From NCBI GenBank assembly GCA_015680685.1, contig MNCI01026608.1:172100-236099 (forward strand): a DNA stretch of 64,000 nt, written 5' to 3'. Position 1 is the first letter of the stretch, and every line of letters starts with the position of its first letter. This document shows positions 36,006 to 49,400 of this stretch, piece by piece. Source of the DNA: Gnetum montanum. Its lineage: Eukaryota; Streptophyta; Gnetopsida; Gnetales; Gnetaceae. The position numbers and the translations under genes were made by a program. The notes under the pieces are model-generated. The model made no database searches. It had not been told where the DNA came from and worked only from the letters and a program-made list of their open reading frames with translations.

Positions 36006-38400
36006 ATGAAACAATCAGAGGCATAGTACACATGATGATCCACCAGTACCCCAACAGTTTTGCATGGTATACATTCATCCCAATGAGTATATACCAAACT
36101 TTATATTTATCCTCCACCACGATGAACAACTGTGTTGGTGTGATTTAGAAGGTAACATAGTGTTACCTCTGGATTGCTCTGTCCTGGGCATGCTTCTTTG
36201 TGATCTCACATGAATTGGTATGCAACACTTAGATGCAAAGTATGTTGTGCATGGTCATGACTTGAGAGATTATCGACCCATGGAGGCACAACATCAAAGG
36301 GATTTACAACAAGAGAGATGTCATGAAAAAGGGAAGTTGCCTTAGAATGTCCCGCATGTCATAAGTGAAAATGAGGGTGGTGAACTTGCCTCAGGAGGTC
36401 TCCCACACAATGATATTCCTCCCATTGACTTTGGTCAAGGGGTTGTGTATCATAATCTTCACTCAACTATCCATAACTCAGATTCTGGTACCAAGAAACA
36501 CAAAAGGTCTGAAAAAGGAACATGAACACATAACAAAGATGGACATTCCGATCGTAACCGTGATCGAGGCTGTGACCACCGAAGAGAAGGAAGCAAGCAC
36601 CATCATGATGATGGTCCTCCTTCTTCTTCACCTTCATCATCTCCCTCATCCTCTCCTTCAGGATCTAGATGCAGCCGCAAGAAAAAAGACCCTAAGGATA
36701 ATGGTAAGTGAAATGGGAATCATAGACAAAGCAGCTGAGAAAGGGGATGAGGGCATTCTAGAGAAACTCATCATGAAAGGAGAGAGAGTAGGGAACAACA
36801 TAGGCATCATAGATGCCATAGACAGTACGATCATGATGAACCCCTACTCATTACCCAAAGTATGCTAGAGACAAATGAGGCTGTTAGAATTTCAAAAAGG
36901 CACCAAAAAGATAGTAGGATCAAAAGATTAGACATGAACAATATTCCACGATTTGAAAGGGGATACAACACTAATCCTCAAAATCATTTGCAAGCATTTC
37001 ACGATGCATGTGCCTCGAAAAACATAGAAACTGAATGGCAAAAACTCAAGTTTTTTTCATGGACACTGATCAAGGAAGTGGAGAGCTAGTACTAGTCCTT
37101 AGAATTGGAATCCATTCACTAATGGAGTACCATGTTAGAATTGTTCAATGATAAGTATCAAACATACTCCTGAGTGTCCAACCTATGAAAGTAATTTCAA
37201 GAATGGAAACAAGGAGGACATGAACCCTTGGATGTTGCCATGGGCCAATATTATGCACTATTACATCATTGCCTAGGCCATGGTTACTCACAAAGGGAAC
37301 AACTACACCATCTCGTAGATGGGATTAGGCACGAAACATGAAGAACCCTTGGGACTTATGCCCAAGGAAGGCTATTTGAACTTAGGGTCCATCAAGTACA
37401 AAGATTGTTGGAGCAAGTTGCTAAAGAGGAAGGTGAGTTAAGGAAAAGGGAGAGTGTGGAAGAATATAACAAATATCCTTCCTTTAGAAAGAAGAGAGTT
37501 AGATTTTGTAAGGATGAAGAAGAGTCACCACTTGAAGAGATGGTGAATAGGAAAACCTTGTCAATCCAAAAATTCATATCAAAAATATCGGCAAAGGTGG
37601 ACCAAATGTGGGACTCCCTAGATAATAGATTTCAAATAGTTCTAAAAATAGTAGACGAGTCTAGAGAGGAAGGTAGTGATTGAGAAAGGAGAAAAAAGAA
37701 AAAAGCTAAATATGCACATAATAAAGGTAAGGGCAAAGTTGCCATCATCAAAGAGGTTGTGGATTTGGATACAGACAATGATGGTGGATGTGAGATATTC
37801 CAATATGACCATCCTAAGGGATGTTGCCTTGTAATCTCACATTTGCAGGAGCCTAGGATGTATGCACTTAACTCATGATTAAACAAAAGGCAAACACCCC
37901 AAAGGTTACCTTATCCCAAGGTAACCCAAGGCAATTCCACCAACCCTTGATGTATTATCCAAGTGGAACTCCACCACAACTAAATGAGCAATATCAACAA
38001 TGTAAGCACCCAAAATCATGGGGAATGCCACCACCATGTTAACAATACCCTTATTATCAACTTGACCCATATGGATACTACATTCAGTAGCTAATCTCTC
38101 CATGACTCTCCTAGTCTCGTTGCTTTCCAACCTCACTACCAAACCCATGAGTATTATAGAACTCCTTCTCCTAGGGGAGATGTTCCACAAACATACTATC
38201 CTTCTCTTCTGGCTACATCTCTTCCACCCTTAACTTCATTACCACCTACTCCAGCCATGCAGGGTGAGCTCCTTGCCGAGCAGTAGCAATGTAATGCTAA
38301 AAGGGTTGTTGATTCTCACCCTACTATTAGTTCAAACAATCACACAAAAAAGAGACCTTTCTTTAGGATCAACAGTCCAACTAAGTCCTTACAGTTACAA
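36006..38400 (+). pseudogene. Element C gag (Athila-like, few disruptions)
   Basis: The ATG at 36006 corresponds to that of A at 328, but a 1-base insertion follows. The main frame then reads almost openly: FCMVYIHPNEYIPNFIFILH, EGNIVLPL, the Ser/Pro-rich linker (SSSPSSSPSSSPSGS, about 36624-36665) and a basic region (SRKKKDPKDN). The capsid-like core is at about 36862-37680 (RLDMNNIPRFERGYNTNPQN, NIETEWQKLKFF, then RLLEQVAKEEGELRKRE). The Cys cluster near 37790 is CEIFQYDHPKGCC, with the second Cys lost. A long glutamine- and proline-rich linker to protease follows. Single stops occur, for example at 36711 and 37088. Confidence 0.78.
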
Positions 38401-41070
38401 GTGGCTAATTGTCCAAATGCCTCACCATCATTTGAGACTTTAGAACTCCCTTCAAATCAAAGGCCACATCCAATGCACATGGTCATGTTGACACATGTCA
38501 TTACTGATTGGATTAAGGCTAGCCATATTCCTAGGAAATTCTTTGATCCTGGGAGTCCTCTTATATATTTACAAATCACTAGGAATGAACCGTGCAAAGC
38601 TCTTTTGGATTCAAGTTCTAGTGTCAACTTAATCTCCCAAGAAATGTATAAAGCCTAGAACTTGCCTTCACTAAAAAATAGTAACATTCGTTTAGAGCTA
38701 GTCGACCAGTCCATCACTATCCCATTAGGACTAGTGGAGGATATTGTTACCACTGTTTATGGATGGTCGTATCCAACCAACTTCCTAATGATTTAAGTCA
38801 ACAAATGTAAGGGGGACTTCCTAATCATAATGGGAAGAGCATGGCTAAGCACAATTGACACACACCTAGGAATACATGATCTTTCCCTAGAAATATCAAA
38901 GGAAAATACATTTGGAAAGATTGAGAAGAAGAAAGTTCTGTGCATCACATACAGTGACATAGGGTGTACTTGCATGCAGAAGTCCTAGTTTGTACAACGT
39001 TTAACATTGCCTACATGCAACCAGTGTGCACAAGTAACTAACATACAAAGATGCCTATATGCAGTAGCCACAAGACAGGAAGACACCTAGTGGCTGACAG
39101 CTAACTAAGAGAGCAACTAAACTATATGCATGGAACCAACTGAGGGTTTGACTTGCACTTACATCGATAGCATAGGCACATTAGAGCAAGTCCATTGCCA
39201 ACTTCTGAGTCTCAACATTAAAAATATAAACTAGGAAAAGTTGGAAATACCTAAAAAATTTAAGCAAGAGCGCTTGGAGTTAAAACCATTGCCCATCAAT
39301 ATGGAGTAAACATTTCTCAAAAATGGAAAATTGGTAATTATTAATGCTAAGGTCGCTCCTCAACAAAAAGAGAGGCTACTAAAAATGCTGAAAAAATGGT
39401 CAAAATCCTTTGCTTGGTCATACCCTGAATTAACCAAAATAGACCCTAAGATATGCCAACATAGAATTTACACTGACCCTTTCATGAAGCCTTGATGACA
39501 ACCGCAGAGGCGATTGAGCCCAAAGCTGAAGTAAGTGGTTAAAGAAGAAATTAAACAACTTCTAAAAGTTGGGTTCATATATCCCATTGCTCATAGCGAA
39601 TGGGTTAGTCCATTAGTTATTGTGCCCAAAAAAGAAGGTAAATGGAGGGTGTGTATAGACTTTAGGCTACTAAACATGGCAACATTTAAAGACTAATTTC
39701 CATTACCATTCATCGACCAAGTCTTAGACACCATTGCAGGGCATCGCTATTAGAGTTTTCTGGATGGATACAGTGGATACAACCAAATCCAAATAGCACT
39801 AGAAGACCAAGCCAAAACCACATTCACAAGTCCTTGGGGGACATTTGCATACAAATAGATATCATTTGGCTTATGAAATGCTCCTACAACATTTCAATGT
39901 TTGGTTCTAAGTATCTTCCAATAGCAAATAGGAAATGGTGTGGAGGTCTTCATGGATGACTTCTCCACCTATGGAGTGACCTTTGATCAAGCCTTGGGCC
40001 GATTAGAGCAAGTACTAAAGTAGTGTGTTGAAACTAGTTTAAGGCTCAACTAGAAAAAAAGCCATTTAATGGTCCAAGAAGGCATAGTATTAGGGCATAA
40101 GATTTCACAAATAGGGATAGAGGTAGATCCCGAAAAGATTAAAGTCATCCAAGGAATCACACACCAACCTAAAATAGTAAAAGACATCTGATTATTCCTT
40201 GGACACACTAGCTATTATAGAAGATTCATAGAGAACTTCTCAAGGGTTGCAAAACCATTGGTTGAACTAATGAAAAAGGACGTACCTTTTGAATGGACCA
40301 GAGAATGTAAGTTAGCTTTTCAAACTTTAAAATAGAATCTTGTAGAAACACCTATTCTACAAGCTCCTGACTAGTCTAGATTATTCCATATAATGACTGA
40401 CGCATCCAACTTTGCTTTAGGAGCTATGCTTACACAGTTAGATGACTAGAAATGACCCTATTACATTCACTTTGCACGTCAAAGTATTGTTGGTGCACAA
40501 CTCAACTATACCACAACGAAAAAGGAATTAATGGCTATGGTGTTTGCAGTAGATAAGTTTAGGCACTATGTATTTGACTATAAGGTATTTGTACACATAG
40601 ACCATAGTGTAATTCGGTTCCTACTAAATAAACCAACAGTGATCCCTCACATCATACGATGGCTCATACTCGTACAAGAGTTCAATCTTACGATGATAGA
40701 TCATAAAGGCACTGAGAACGTTGTTGGTGATCATTTATCTCAGTTAAGATGGGACAAAAAAGAGGATGAATATCCACTTTCTACTCACTTTCATGATGAA
40801 TACCTCTTTGTAGGTGTAGTAAATAATCAATTAACCATGGAAACAAATTGGTATAGTAACATTCTTACCTATCTCCTTGCACAACAAACACCATAAGAGT
40901 TAGAGGCTAAAAAGAAATAGAAGTTTCTTAATCGAGCCAAATATTTCATGGAAATCAATGGACACCTTTATAAGGTATGTTTCGATGGCTTAGTTCGATG
41001 GTGTGTTCCTAATGTAGATCAATTAAGAGTTCTCCAAGATGCACATGAAGGCCCTTGTGGGGGTCATTAT
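38401..41070 (+). pseudogene. Element C pol: protease, reverse transcriptase, RNase H
   Basis: Protease: CKALLDSSSSVNLISQEMYK (38597-38655), where the Gly of the D-S-G triad is Ser, and IIMGRAW (about 38825). RT about 39500-40370: FIYPIAHSEWVSPLVIVPKK, WRVCIDFR, then the TTFTSPWGTFAY segment and the catalytic EVFMDDFSTYG (about 39943-39975), followed by an HLMVQEGIVLGHKIS-type stretch. RNase H: MTDASNFALGA (about 40395), KELMAMVFAVDKFRHY (40520-40570), then GTENVVGDHLSQLRWD (about 40709-40756). The longest clean frame is 40531-40896. Remaining stops (for example 39496, 39753 and 40334) inactivate it. Motif spacing is typical of Athila. Confidence 0.85.
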
Positions 41071-42196
41071 GCTAGGAGATGAAAAACCATTAAAATCTTG
41101 CTTGTAGGATATTATTGGCCTACATTATTTTGGGATGCTCATCATTTCATCCAATCTTGTGAGTGCTGCCAACGTGATGGGGAAATGATTGCTAGAATGG
41201 AGGGTCCACGAAAATGGATTCAACATTTAGAACCCTTCGACATATGGGGAATTGACTTTGTGGGGCCTATTACACCAATGTCTAATGGAAAAGCTTACAT
41301 TATCATTTTCGTTGACTACTTTACAAAATGGGTAGAAGTAGTTGTTGTTATGGATTGTACATCATCTATCGTTGCATGATTTGTTCAACAACAAATCATT
41401 AACAGGTTTGGTGTGCCTTATGCACTTATTTTTTACAATGGTGCACACTTCACAAGTGCAAATTTTTGAAAGTTGATGCAATTCTTAGGAGTGGAACACA
41501 AATTGACTACACCATACCATCCTTAAGTGAATGATCAAGCCGAAGTAACCAATAGGGAGATTACGAAAATATTGACAAGAACCATTAGCAAATAGAGGCG
41601 AGACTGGAGCACCAAACTGAACGATGCTTTTGGGCATACCACTCCACATGGAAACTCCCTATAGGTACCCTCCTTATGAGCTAGTGTACAGAAAAATCTC
41701 GATGCTTCTTATTCAAGTAGAACTTCATACACTATCTATGATGTGTGATCTCAACCTTGACCTTAATCTACCACAAAAAGAATGGTCAATGAACCTTAAC
41801 CTGCTAGATGAGAACCGATTAGTCACCTTGTCATCTAATGAATTGCACAAGGCTTTTAATAAATGATGTCATGACCTAAAAATTAGAAAAGTTAAATACC
41901 GATCAGGAGATAAGGTTCTTTATTGAAACCCCACACACGTGCCACAATGCACTAAATTTCAAACATTGTGGGGAGGACCTTATATTATTCATGCAACTTT
42001 TCCTTTAGGGCCCATGATGATTTACAAACCTGAGAGCCCAAATAAAAAATTATTGGTTAACATCCAATAGACCAAACCTTTCCATGAGCCTAGAATAGCT
42101 AGTACCAACACTACCTCTGTTGGTGGACAACCCTACTCACTATTTCAAATCTCCTCCCTCCAACTTGGTCGTGGGGGAGATGGCCACCAATGCTAA
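41071..42196 (+). pseudogene. Element C integrase
   Basis: LLVGYYWPTLFWDAHHF then QSCECCQRDGEM is the HHCC zinc region (41098-41190). PFDIWGIDFVGPITPMSNGK carries the first catalytic Asp and VDYFTKWVEVVVV follows (to about 41345). The second Asp region is degenerate (LIFYNGAHFTS), and the third reads [10 protein letters not shown] after HP*V. The C-terminal domain has KVKYRSGDKVLY and LWGGPYIIHATF, and it ends GGDGHQC* at 42194-42196. A one-base deletion near 41629 (DDAFGHTT) shifts the frame relative to A. Confidence 0.85.
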
Positions 42197-44085
42197 CCAT
42201 TCTAAGCGCTCAGCTATTTTTGTATTTTTTTACACATTTTCATTTTACACATCTTTTCAATTTTACTTATTTTTGTTTTACACCATCATTCACATTTTTA
42301 CTATTTATTTTTTTGATTTACTTTCATTCATCATATAATAAGTGTTCTGATGGTGGGTTGGACTATAATAATGTTGATTGCTAATGTTTGGTTTTTACCT
42401 TTGACTTTTGATGTTGACACTAAGATATGGTTCTTTTGATAAAATAGGTAATGAGTCCATGTCATCTATTCATCCATTCAACTCTATGGTCTCCCTTGGC
42501 TTTGGAACTATGTTATCCCTTTTTCTAAATAAACTTATTAATAAATTGGTGACTTGGTATTCTTCAAACCAAGGAAAGATTCAATGGTTGAAAAGGGTGT
42601 GACTTCAAGGGGATTCGACACATTTGTGCTAGCTATTCTCTTGGGTACTTGGATGTTTTTCATGGGTTTTTTGTCATTCTGCTATTGACAAAATATCAGG
42701 AAGTTAAATGAATCTAAATAAGTCTTTGCATGGTGTGGTTCTCATGTAAAAAGAAAAAAGAAGACTAGTGGAAATTCAAAGCACACCCCTTAGACATAAT
42801 AACCAAATATGGGCTACAAACACTAGTTATGGACTGGAAAGACATGTTACCCATGCCTGAAGGTTCCCTCTAACTAAGGCCCTTTCTCACTTCCTACTTC
42901 TCTATCTTTCTCTCCTTGGAATGGTGGTGACTCTATGAATGCATTCTTGTTACTTCAAGAGGATAAGTTGGTCAAATGTGTTGATGTAGGATCACTAAAT
43001 GTGGTTTTTTTGAATTTGGATTTGGAATGAATTCTATTTAGTCACCATAACCATATAATACACAAGGGACTTTATACAACCTTGCTCTTGGGATTCCATT
43101 CCATTTCCTCCTCTCCTTCCATATTTCTTCCCATATTCCACCTCATTGCCAATTTTATGATTAGTCTATGTCTTGGTTGATGCATTGTTAGTCTTCGGTA
43201 AACTCTTGTGGGTAGTTCTTAACCTTTGTTTCCATATGTCATTCCAAGAGCCTACAGACTCTTTGGTTTGCGGGTTTGTCAGGGCATAAAAGACATGAAC
43301 TTGCTTTGGGGAGGACCCACTGGCACTCCTTTTTGGTGCAATTATTAAGTTCTTTTCCTTACACATTCTTTGCAATCAATCATTTCTTGTTTCATCCCCA
43401 TCCATGAAATCCATTTTATTAGCTTCACCGTTGTTATTTCAATCATCTTCATTGTTCCTTCAATTTTTTCACCCTATCACTACTAGAGGTTCACTTTTAG
43501 TTGTGGGGGCCTTATCAGAAATTTTTCCATTCAATTACCTATCTCACCCCTACACCTTGGGTAGTTATTAGTTAAAAACCTCTAACCTAGTATCTACCAT
43601 ACCCAAAACCCAGCCAATGCACTTATATCCAGGCAAGGTATCAATTGCATTATGGCTTATCTATCCTTGCTAATTTGTGACTATGTTGTGTGTGCAAATG
43701 GCAATTACACGAATAATGGACTAGAATAGGAGGAAGCACTCAGGATGGACTAGAGCGGGAGCAGTTATGCAAGGAACACACTTCATCATGTGGCTATGGA
43801 TTAACAATGAGGTGCACATTTTTGACATTGGTAGCAACACACCTTATTTTCTTCTCTTTCTCTTTCTCTTCAAGTTGTTAGATGAGAGTTTGGATGTTAT
43901 CTATGTATAGTATTCACCACAATGGGTATGAACACCAATGTTGTAATGTTTGTCGATCCGTTCACTAGGCACTTTAAGTTTGTTATTCCCTATCATTGTT
44001 AAGTTCTTATTCAGTTAATAATCCCATACCTTTCCAATATTCTGTAAGGAACTTGAGGATGAGTTTTCATTCAATCATGGGGGTA
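42197..44085 (+). other. Element C 3' untranslated region
   Basis: Colinear with A 15809-17705. The mini-intron seen in A (17250-17314) is mutated here (about 43636-43700). There is no long frame. It ends in the purine-rich CAATCATGGGGGTA before the LTR. Confidence 0.7.
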
Positions 44086-44904
44086 TGATGAGCCGCGATA
44101 TCACATCCGCGATATTGGAGCCGTCCAAGCGATATCGAAAATCCAATATCAGGGCCTATCTTGTCACCTATAAATAAGAGGCAAGCGCAATTGGTTTGGC
44201 AATAGGAAAATAGTTAGTTCATTAGTCTTAGTCCCTTACCTGAACTCTTGCATTTTCCCTTCATAGAGTTGGAATTATTTCTAAGTGCCTATAGTAGGAG
44301 TCATAAAGCGAACAGATCTTTATTCGAGCATTGTGTACTTGAGCACACCTTGTGGCTGGAAATAAAAGTGAACTTTGTGATAAACCTTACAGTATAAAGA
44401 ATTACTTATTTAATGTTATTTATAGTTATTTAATACTTTCTTTAATTAATTAATGTTCTCTCTCTCACCTTGTTAACTCTCCCAAGTAAGCACACTCAGT
44501 ACGACCACTTCAAGCATGTGTGGAACACTTGGTAACCCAGTAATGATTAGCATTCAGTAGTGTTGCACTGGTTTAGCATGTGGACGACAAGTGAGAATGG
44601 ATGCTGGTGTTAGGACTAGTTAGAACATAGTCAATTAGTTAAATTAAACTGGTTACTTAATTAGTTCACTTCTCTCTTTGTAGCACTAGGACATAAAATA
44701 TAAAAATATATAAAAAAATCATATACCTCAAGTTTACTTAACCATACAATTGTGCTATACAAGTAAGCTTGGGAAGACAATGATTGACTAACTCGTTTGG
44801 GTTCTGTAAAGGCGCATAAGCACTTGGTCCTTGGAATTTGATTAGATCGTGTGTGTACATTTGTATTCATATGGTTGAGTGTAGGGATACCTCGCCACTC
44901 ATCA
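44086..44904 (+). repeat. Element C 3' LTR
   Basis: 819 bp, TGATGAG to CTCATCA. CGATATCG-type words in U3 are better preserved than in the 5' copy, and TATAAATA is at 44169-44176. Confidence 0.92.
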
Positions 44905-45135
44905 CCAGTTTTAGGCTATGGCAGCCCTTACGATGCCAATTTTAGGCCATGGTCAGCCATGCCTGGTAGTTTTGGGCCATTATAGGCCATGGCATTAAGG
45001 AAAGAAAGGTTACTAGTTTTAGGCCTTGGTGAGCCATGCAGTAGTTTAAGGCCTTTTTAGGCCATATATTTCTAGTTTAAGGCCATGGTAGGTTGTGTGT
45101 TGCTAGTTTAAGGCCATAGCAGACCATGGTATTTT
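44905..45135 (-). repeat. GGCC-type hairpin array of D, right part
   Basis: Units (plus strand) TAGTTTAAGGCC-six bases-GGCC. The best is GGCC/GGCC at 45050-45063 with loop TTTTTA. Others end GAGCC or GACC. It lies downstream of D gag-protease, just as GGCC units follow gag-protease in B (11894) and F (62003). Confidence 0.65.
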
Positions 45136-45399
45136 TTGTAACTTTTGCATTTTATGATGTTTATGTATTTTGAGGTTTTTTTATATGTAAACTAACTACT
45201 AAAAGTAACTAAGTGAAAATGTAACCTTAGCAAAAATGAACAAGTGGAAGAAATAAACACATGTAGAATAAACAATGTAATGAATGCTAACAATCAAACT
45301 AATGTAAAATGCAATAAAAAATGCAAACAAGAAAAGTGTGTAGAAGTGGGACAAGCAAGGAGTTGGTGCCTATTAGACAAAGGGGATACCTTAGTCACG

Positions 45400-46400
45400 C
45401 AGTTGTTTCCTAATCTGGTGTGGGTTAAGAGGTGCATATGATACGGTTCTTGCCTGACCTTTGTTAGCTATGTCAAAGGGTAGTTTTGCTCATAAAGCAT
45501 ATTTTGAAGAGTTGGGGACTTTTGTTGGCTCTTTGGGTTGATCTACTTCACACTTTTCACCTTCATCCTCTGTAGAAGATGTGTCATTGAGGAACTCTAT
45601 CTCTAATCCTTGTTTAGCATTGATGTTGTTGATGGTTAGAGGGGCTACATTATCACTGTGTATGATAACCTCTCCACCTTCATATGGAAGATGGATTACC
45701 TAATGGATTGGGGAGAAGATGGCCTATAGCTAGGCTAACCAAGGTCTACCCAAGATTATATTGAAACTTGGCATCTCCTCAACAACTATGAAGTTAGCTT
45801 TGGTGGGAAATTGCTCCCCCATCATGAAGGCTATTGTGATAGTCCCCCTTATGACAACACATGATCCATTGAAGCACTTTAAGCATGTTTTCTTTATTGG
45901 TTTAATCTAGTCAATAAGACCAATTTTGTCAATTCTTGGGTATGGGATGATGTTGGTTGTCACCCCATCATCAACATACCCTACATTCTCTCACACAGAT
46001 AGTTATGAACATTGGTGCAATAATGACTTGACCCTTCTCAGGGTCTACCTTGATCACCTCATCATGAAATGCCAAGGGCATTGAACTCAATTCCTATAGG
46101 GGAGGAGGCAACATCATAGTGTGAATGGACTATTCATCTATTGGGATGTTCTCCGTGATGGGAATGGAGGTCAACATGTGCACTAATGCTTCACGATGGG
46201 TGAAGGAAGTCATCATAAGATGGTATAAGCTTAGAGTTATATTTTTCTATTTTAAACCTTGCTTGACTTGTGCCAATGCATTAAGGAAGTTCTTTCTACT
46301 ATTTGCTAATTTGTTGTTAGCATTGGCCTTCACCTCCTCCATGCGACCCAAGAGATGAATCTCTCATGGAAGGAATTTGGGCTTAGTTTGCTTGGTTTGC
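45400..46400 (-). pseudogene. Element D protease domain (decayed)
   Basis: Sense strand blocks: VGYVDDGVTTNII (about 45990-45950), which aligns with VHVDDGAATNVV in F, and PSFNIILGRPW (about 45776-45744), the ILGRP strand. Next comes the conserved LPYEGGEVIIH-type segment (about 45690-45660). The catalytic triad position is D-D-G, as in B and F. Frameshifts and stops are common. The C-terminal hydrophobic tail of B and F cannot be followed with confidence. Confidence 0.7.
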
Positions 46401-49400
46401 TTTTTAGCCTCAGTGCTCCATTGTTGGTTGCTTTGCTTTGGAGCCTTAGTGTTCCATGGTTGATTGCTTGTTATGGCAACCTCTTTAGTTGGTTAGGCCA
46501 TTGGGATGGAAGACAATAGGACAAGCTTTGGTGGGCCTAATGCCCTTTGCTCCTGGTGTTTCCTAGGCATCTAATTTGGTTAGGCCTCCTAATTTGTCAT
46601 CTTGTTTTCTTGTTTACATCATTTGTAGGATAAGGTCTTGGGCAAGTAGGAGCCAATGCATTGCCCACCACCAAACTTCCAACAGGAAAGGAGTCTACAC
46701 ATTGTGGCATCCTTATATTTGGGCTATTGTAGCTGCAACATGCTACGTGGCCTTAACCATGAAGGATGCTATAGGCACTTGAGGTGGTGCTCTAATGATA
46801 AAAGGGGTCCTTGAACTGGTTGATGCCAAGGAGGCCCTAGTGTTGCCAGAGGGCACACAAACCATAAATGACTCCCATGCCAATTCTACATCATCATCAA
46901 TGCTAATGGCATTGATGATGTACCCTACATGGCTTGTGTTTAGAGGATCCTTGTAAATCCCTATTGATTGGTTTTGGGGACGTACTAGGTTGGTAGCATA
47001 TCCTACACTGCTTGTATTTAGAGGATCCTTGTAAACCCTCATTGATTGGTTTTGGGGCTGTATTGAGTGTTATAAGCCCTCATTGTTGGGTGCTTTACTT
47101 TGGAGCCTTGGTGCTTCCTGGTTGACTTCTTACTATGGCAGCCTCTTCAGTTGGTTGGACCATTGGGATGGAAGATAAGGGGATAGGCTTTGGTGGGCCT
47201 AATACCCTTTGCTCTTGGTGTTTCCTAAGCATTCAATCAGTGAGATGCTTGTTAGACCTCCCAATTTTCCATCTCATTTGCTTGTTGGCATTGTTTGTAG
47301 GATAGGGTCTTGGGTGAGTAGAAGTCAATGCATTTTCCACCACTAAACTCCCAATAGGTGGGGAGTTCGCACATCATGATGCCCTTATGAAAAAGGGTGT
47401 TTGGGCTATTGTAGCTGCAATGTGCTATAGGGCCCTGACCACAAAGGGTGTTATAGGTGCCCAAGGTGGTGCTCTGATGACAAAAGGGGTCCTTGAATCG
47501 GTTAATGCCAAGGAGGCCCTAGTGTTACTAGAGGACACATGAACCACGAATGGCTTCCATGCTAGTTTTGCATCATCATCAATGCTAATATGATGTAGCC
47601 TACACCGCTTGTGTTTAGAGGATCTTTGTAAATCCCCATTGATTAGTTTTTGGGGCGTATTAGGTTGGTAGCATCAAGGACGAACTCACTCTTCTTAATC
47701 ATGTGTTGGATGTCATCCTAGAAAGCCATGCAAAAGTTTGTGTCATCACCTTACAATTGGTGATACTGGCAAAATTGGTTCAATCAAAAGTGCTTAGGCA
47801 TTGGAGGCTCATTAGGCAGTGTGGCCAAAGGGTTCTTGATGAGCATGCAATATCAATCATACCACCTATGAGCATCCTTAAACATCTACCTTTACTGGAC
47901 GCATCCAACATTAAGTAATTGGTCCAAGAGCTCTGACAACTTGATAGGCAACAATATATACTTCAAGCAATCCTTACACTCGAAGTTAGGCCTTGTGGCA
48001 ACTAGTGCCATGGTTGTAGACAATGCAAGATGGTTGGTCATCGTAGTGCTAGAGTTGGCCATCTTGTTGTTTACCAGTGCCTTAGATGGCTTGGCCATTG
48101 GTTTGGCATTGGCCAACTTAGCCACATTGGCCACTGTTGTGACAATTGTGGTTGCTTACCTACCTTTGTCCTTGTCTTTGTCCTTCTTTGCATGTAGGTT
48201 CTTGTAAGCCAAGTAGGCCAAATTCTTGCTACCCTCTGCTACATCCTAAATGCTCTTAGTTTGAGAAAATGCCTAGCTCAATGACTGTGGAGCAAGGTAA
48301 TACACCTTTGACTTAATAAAGTTGTTCACTATGCCTTTGAAAATGGCTAGCATGTGGACCTCCATGATAGACTTGCAGATCTCATTAAGGGAAGCACTCC
48401 ACCATTGAATGAATTTCTGCATGGGCTCTAGGTGGCCTTGCTTCACTTACATTAGTTGGTCCAGGGTTGCTTTAGGCTTCAAGTTGTACTTGAAGCATGT
48501 AATGAATTACATGAGTAATTCCTTGAACGAATAGATTGAGGCCTTGGTAAGCACGTAGTACTGGTCCAATGCCTTGCCAGTTAGGGATATGGTGAAGACA
48601 TAAATGATGACATTTGACCATGCTTACAACAAGAGGCACTCTAACTAGAAGGTGACCAGATGAACGTTGGGGTCTCCTTCACCATTATATTTGATGAACT
48701 ATGGGAGCAAGAATCCTATAGGTAGCACTAGTGATGGGACTGTAGGACTAATTGGATCATCTTAGTAGAAGTCCATGACCTGTACTATTTTAGAAGAGGT
48801 GAACCTAAGTTTCTTGACCTCTTAAGTCAGGCTTTGGATCAGCTGGAACGCTTGATCCAAGTTGGGTGGCATGGTAGCTGGCTACACGGGCTGTGTTTCC
48901 CATTGAGGTTGTTGGGTAGTCCACAACTTGCCTCCAAGTTGTGTGACCATCCACAATGCTTGTTGTGTGGGCTATGCTATGGACACAACACCTAGGCCCC
49001 ACCACTAGTTGGTGGTTTGGGCCATCGAAAAATGTGCTGACATGATAGGCAAGACAAATAATGCCTGAGTTATGTACAGTAGGGGCAGAATGTGTTTACT
49101 GTGCACATAAGGTTGTGTGGGCACAACGGTTGCTATTATAGAAGGTTGGGCAACTTGAACAGTATGAATAGTCTAAACAAACTAAATAGGCTAGGAAGAG
49201 ATGAAAAAAGGCATGCTAAAGGAAAGGTTGAAGGGTAAGACAACATTCTGATGCATTTGCTACATTTGGTAAGTTGCCATCATAGGCATTGACTTGGGTG
49301 ACGACACCAGACTAAGGGATGATGAAGGAGGAATAGCAGATGCCACCTATTGGAATGAGGCATGGAATGGGTTATCATGCTCAGACTAAGCCTCAAACTT

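Larger units (their letters stand above)
34979..44904 (+). mobile_element. Element C: complete Athila-like LTR retrotransposon
   Basis: 9,926 bp with both LTRs, primer-binding site, gag, protease, RT, RNase H, integrase and a 3' untranslated region. It sits in the D hairpin array, opposite in orientation to D, with a 5-bp target duplication. It is the clearest Athila-like copy here and the reference used to annotate A and E. Its frames have fewer stops than those of E but are not intact. Like A it lacks the large ORF that E has before the 3' LTR. Confidence 0.92.

Noticed and set aside
36365-36868. 167-codon plus-strand frame in C
   Set aside because: It is out of frame with the gag reading that matches element A; methionine- and isoleucine-rich, with no motif.
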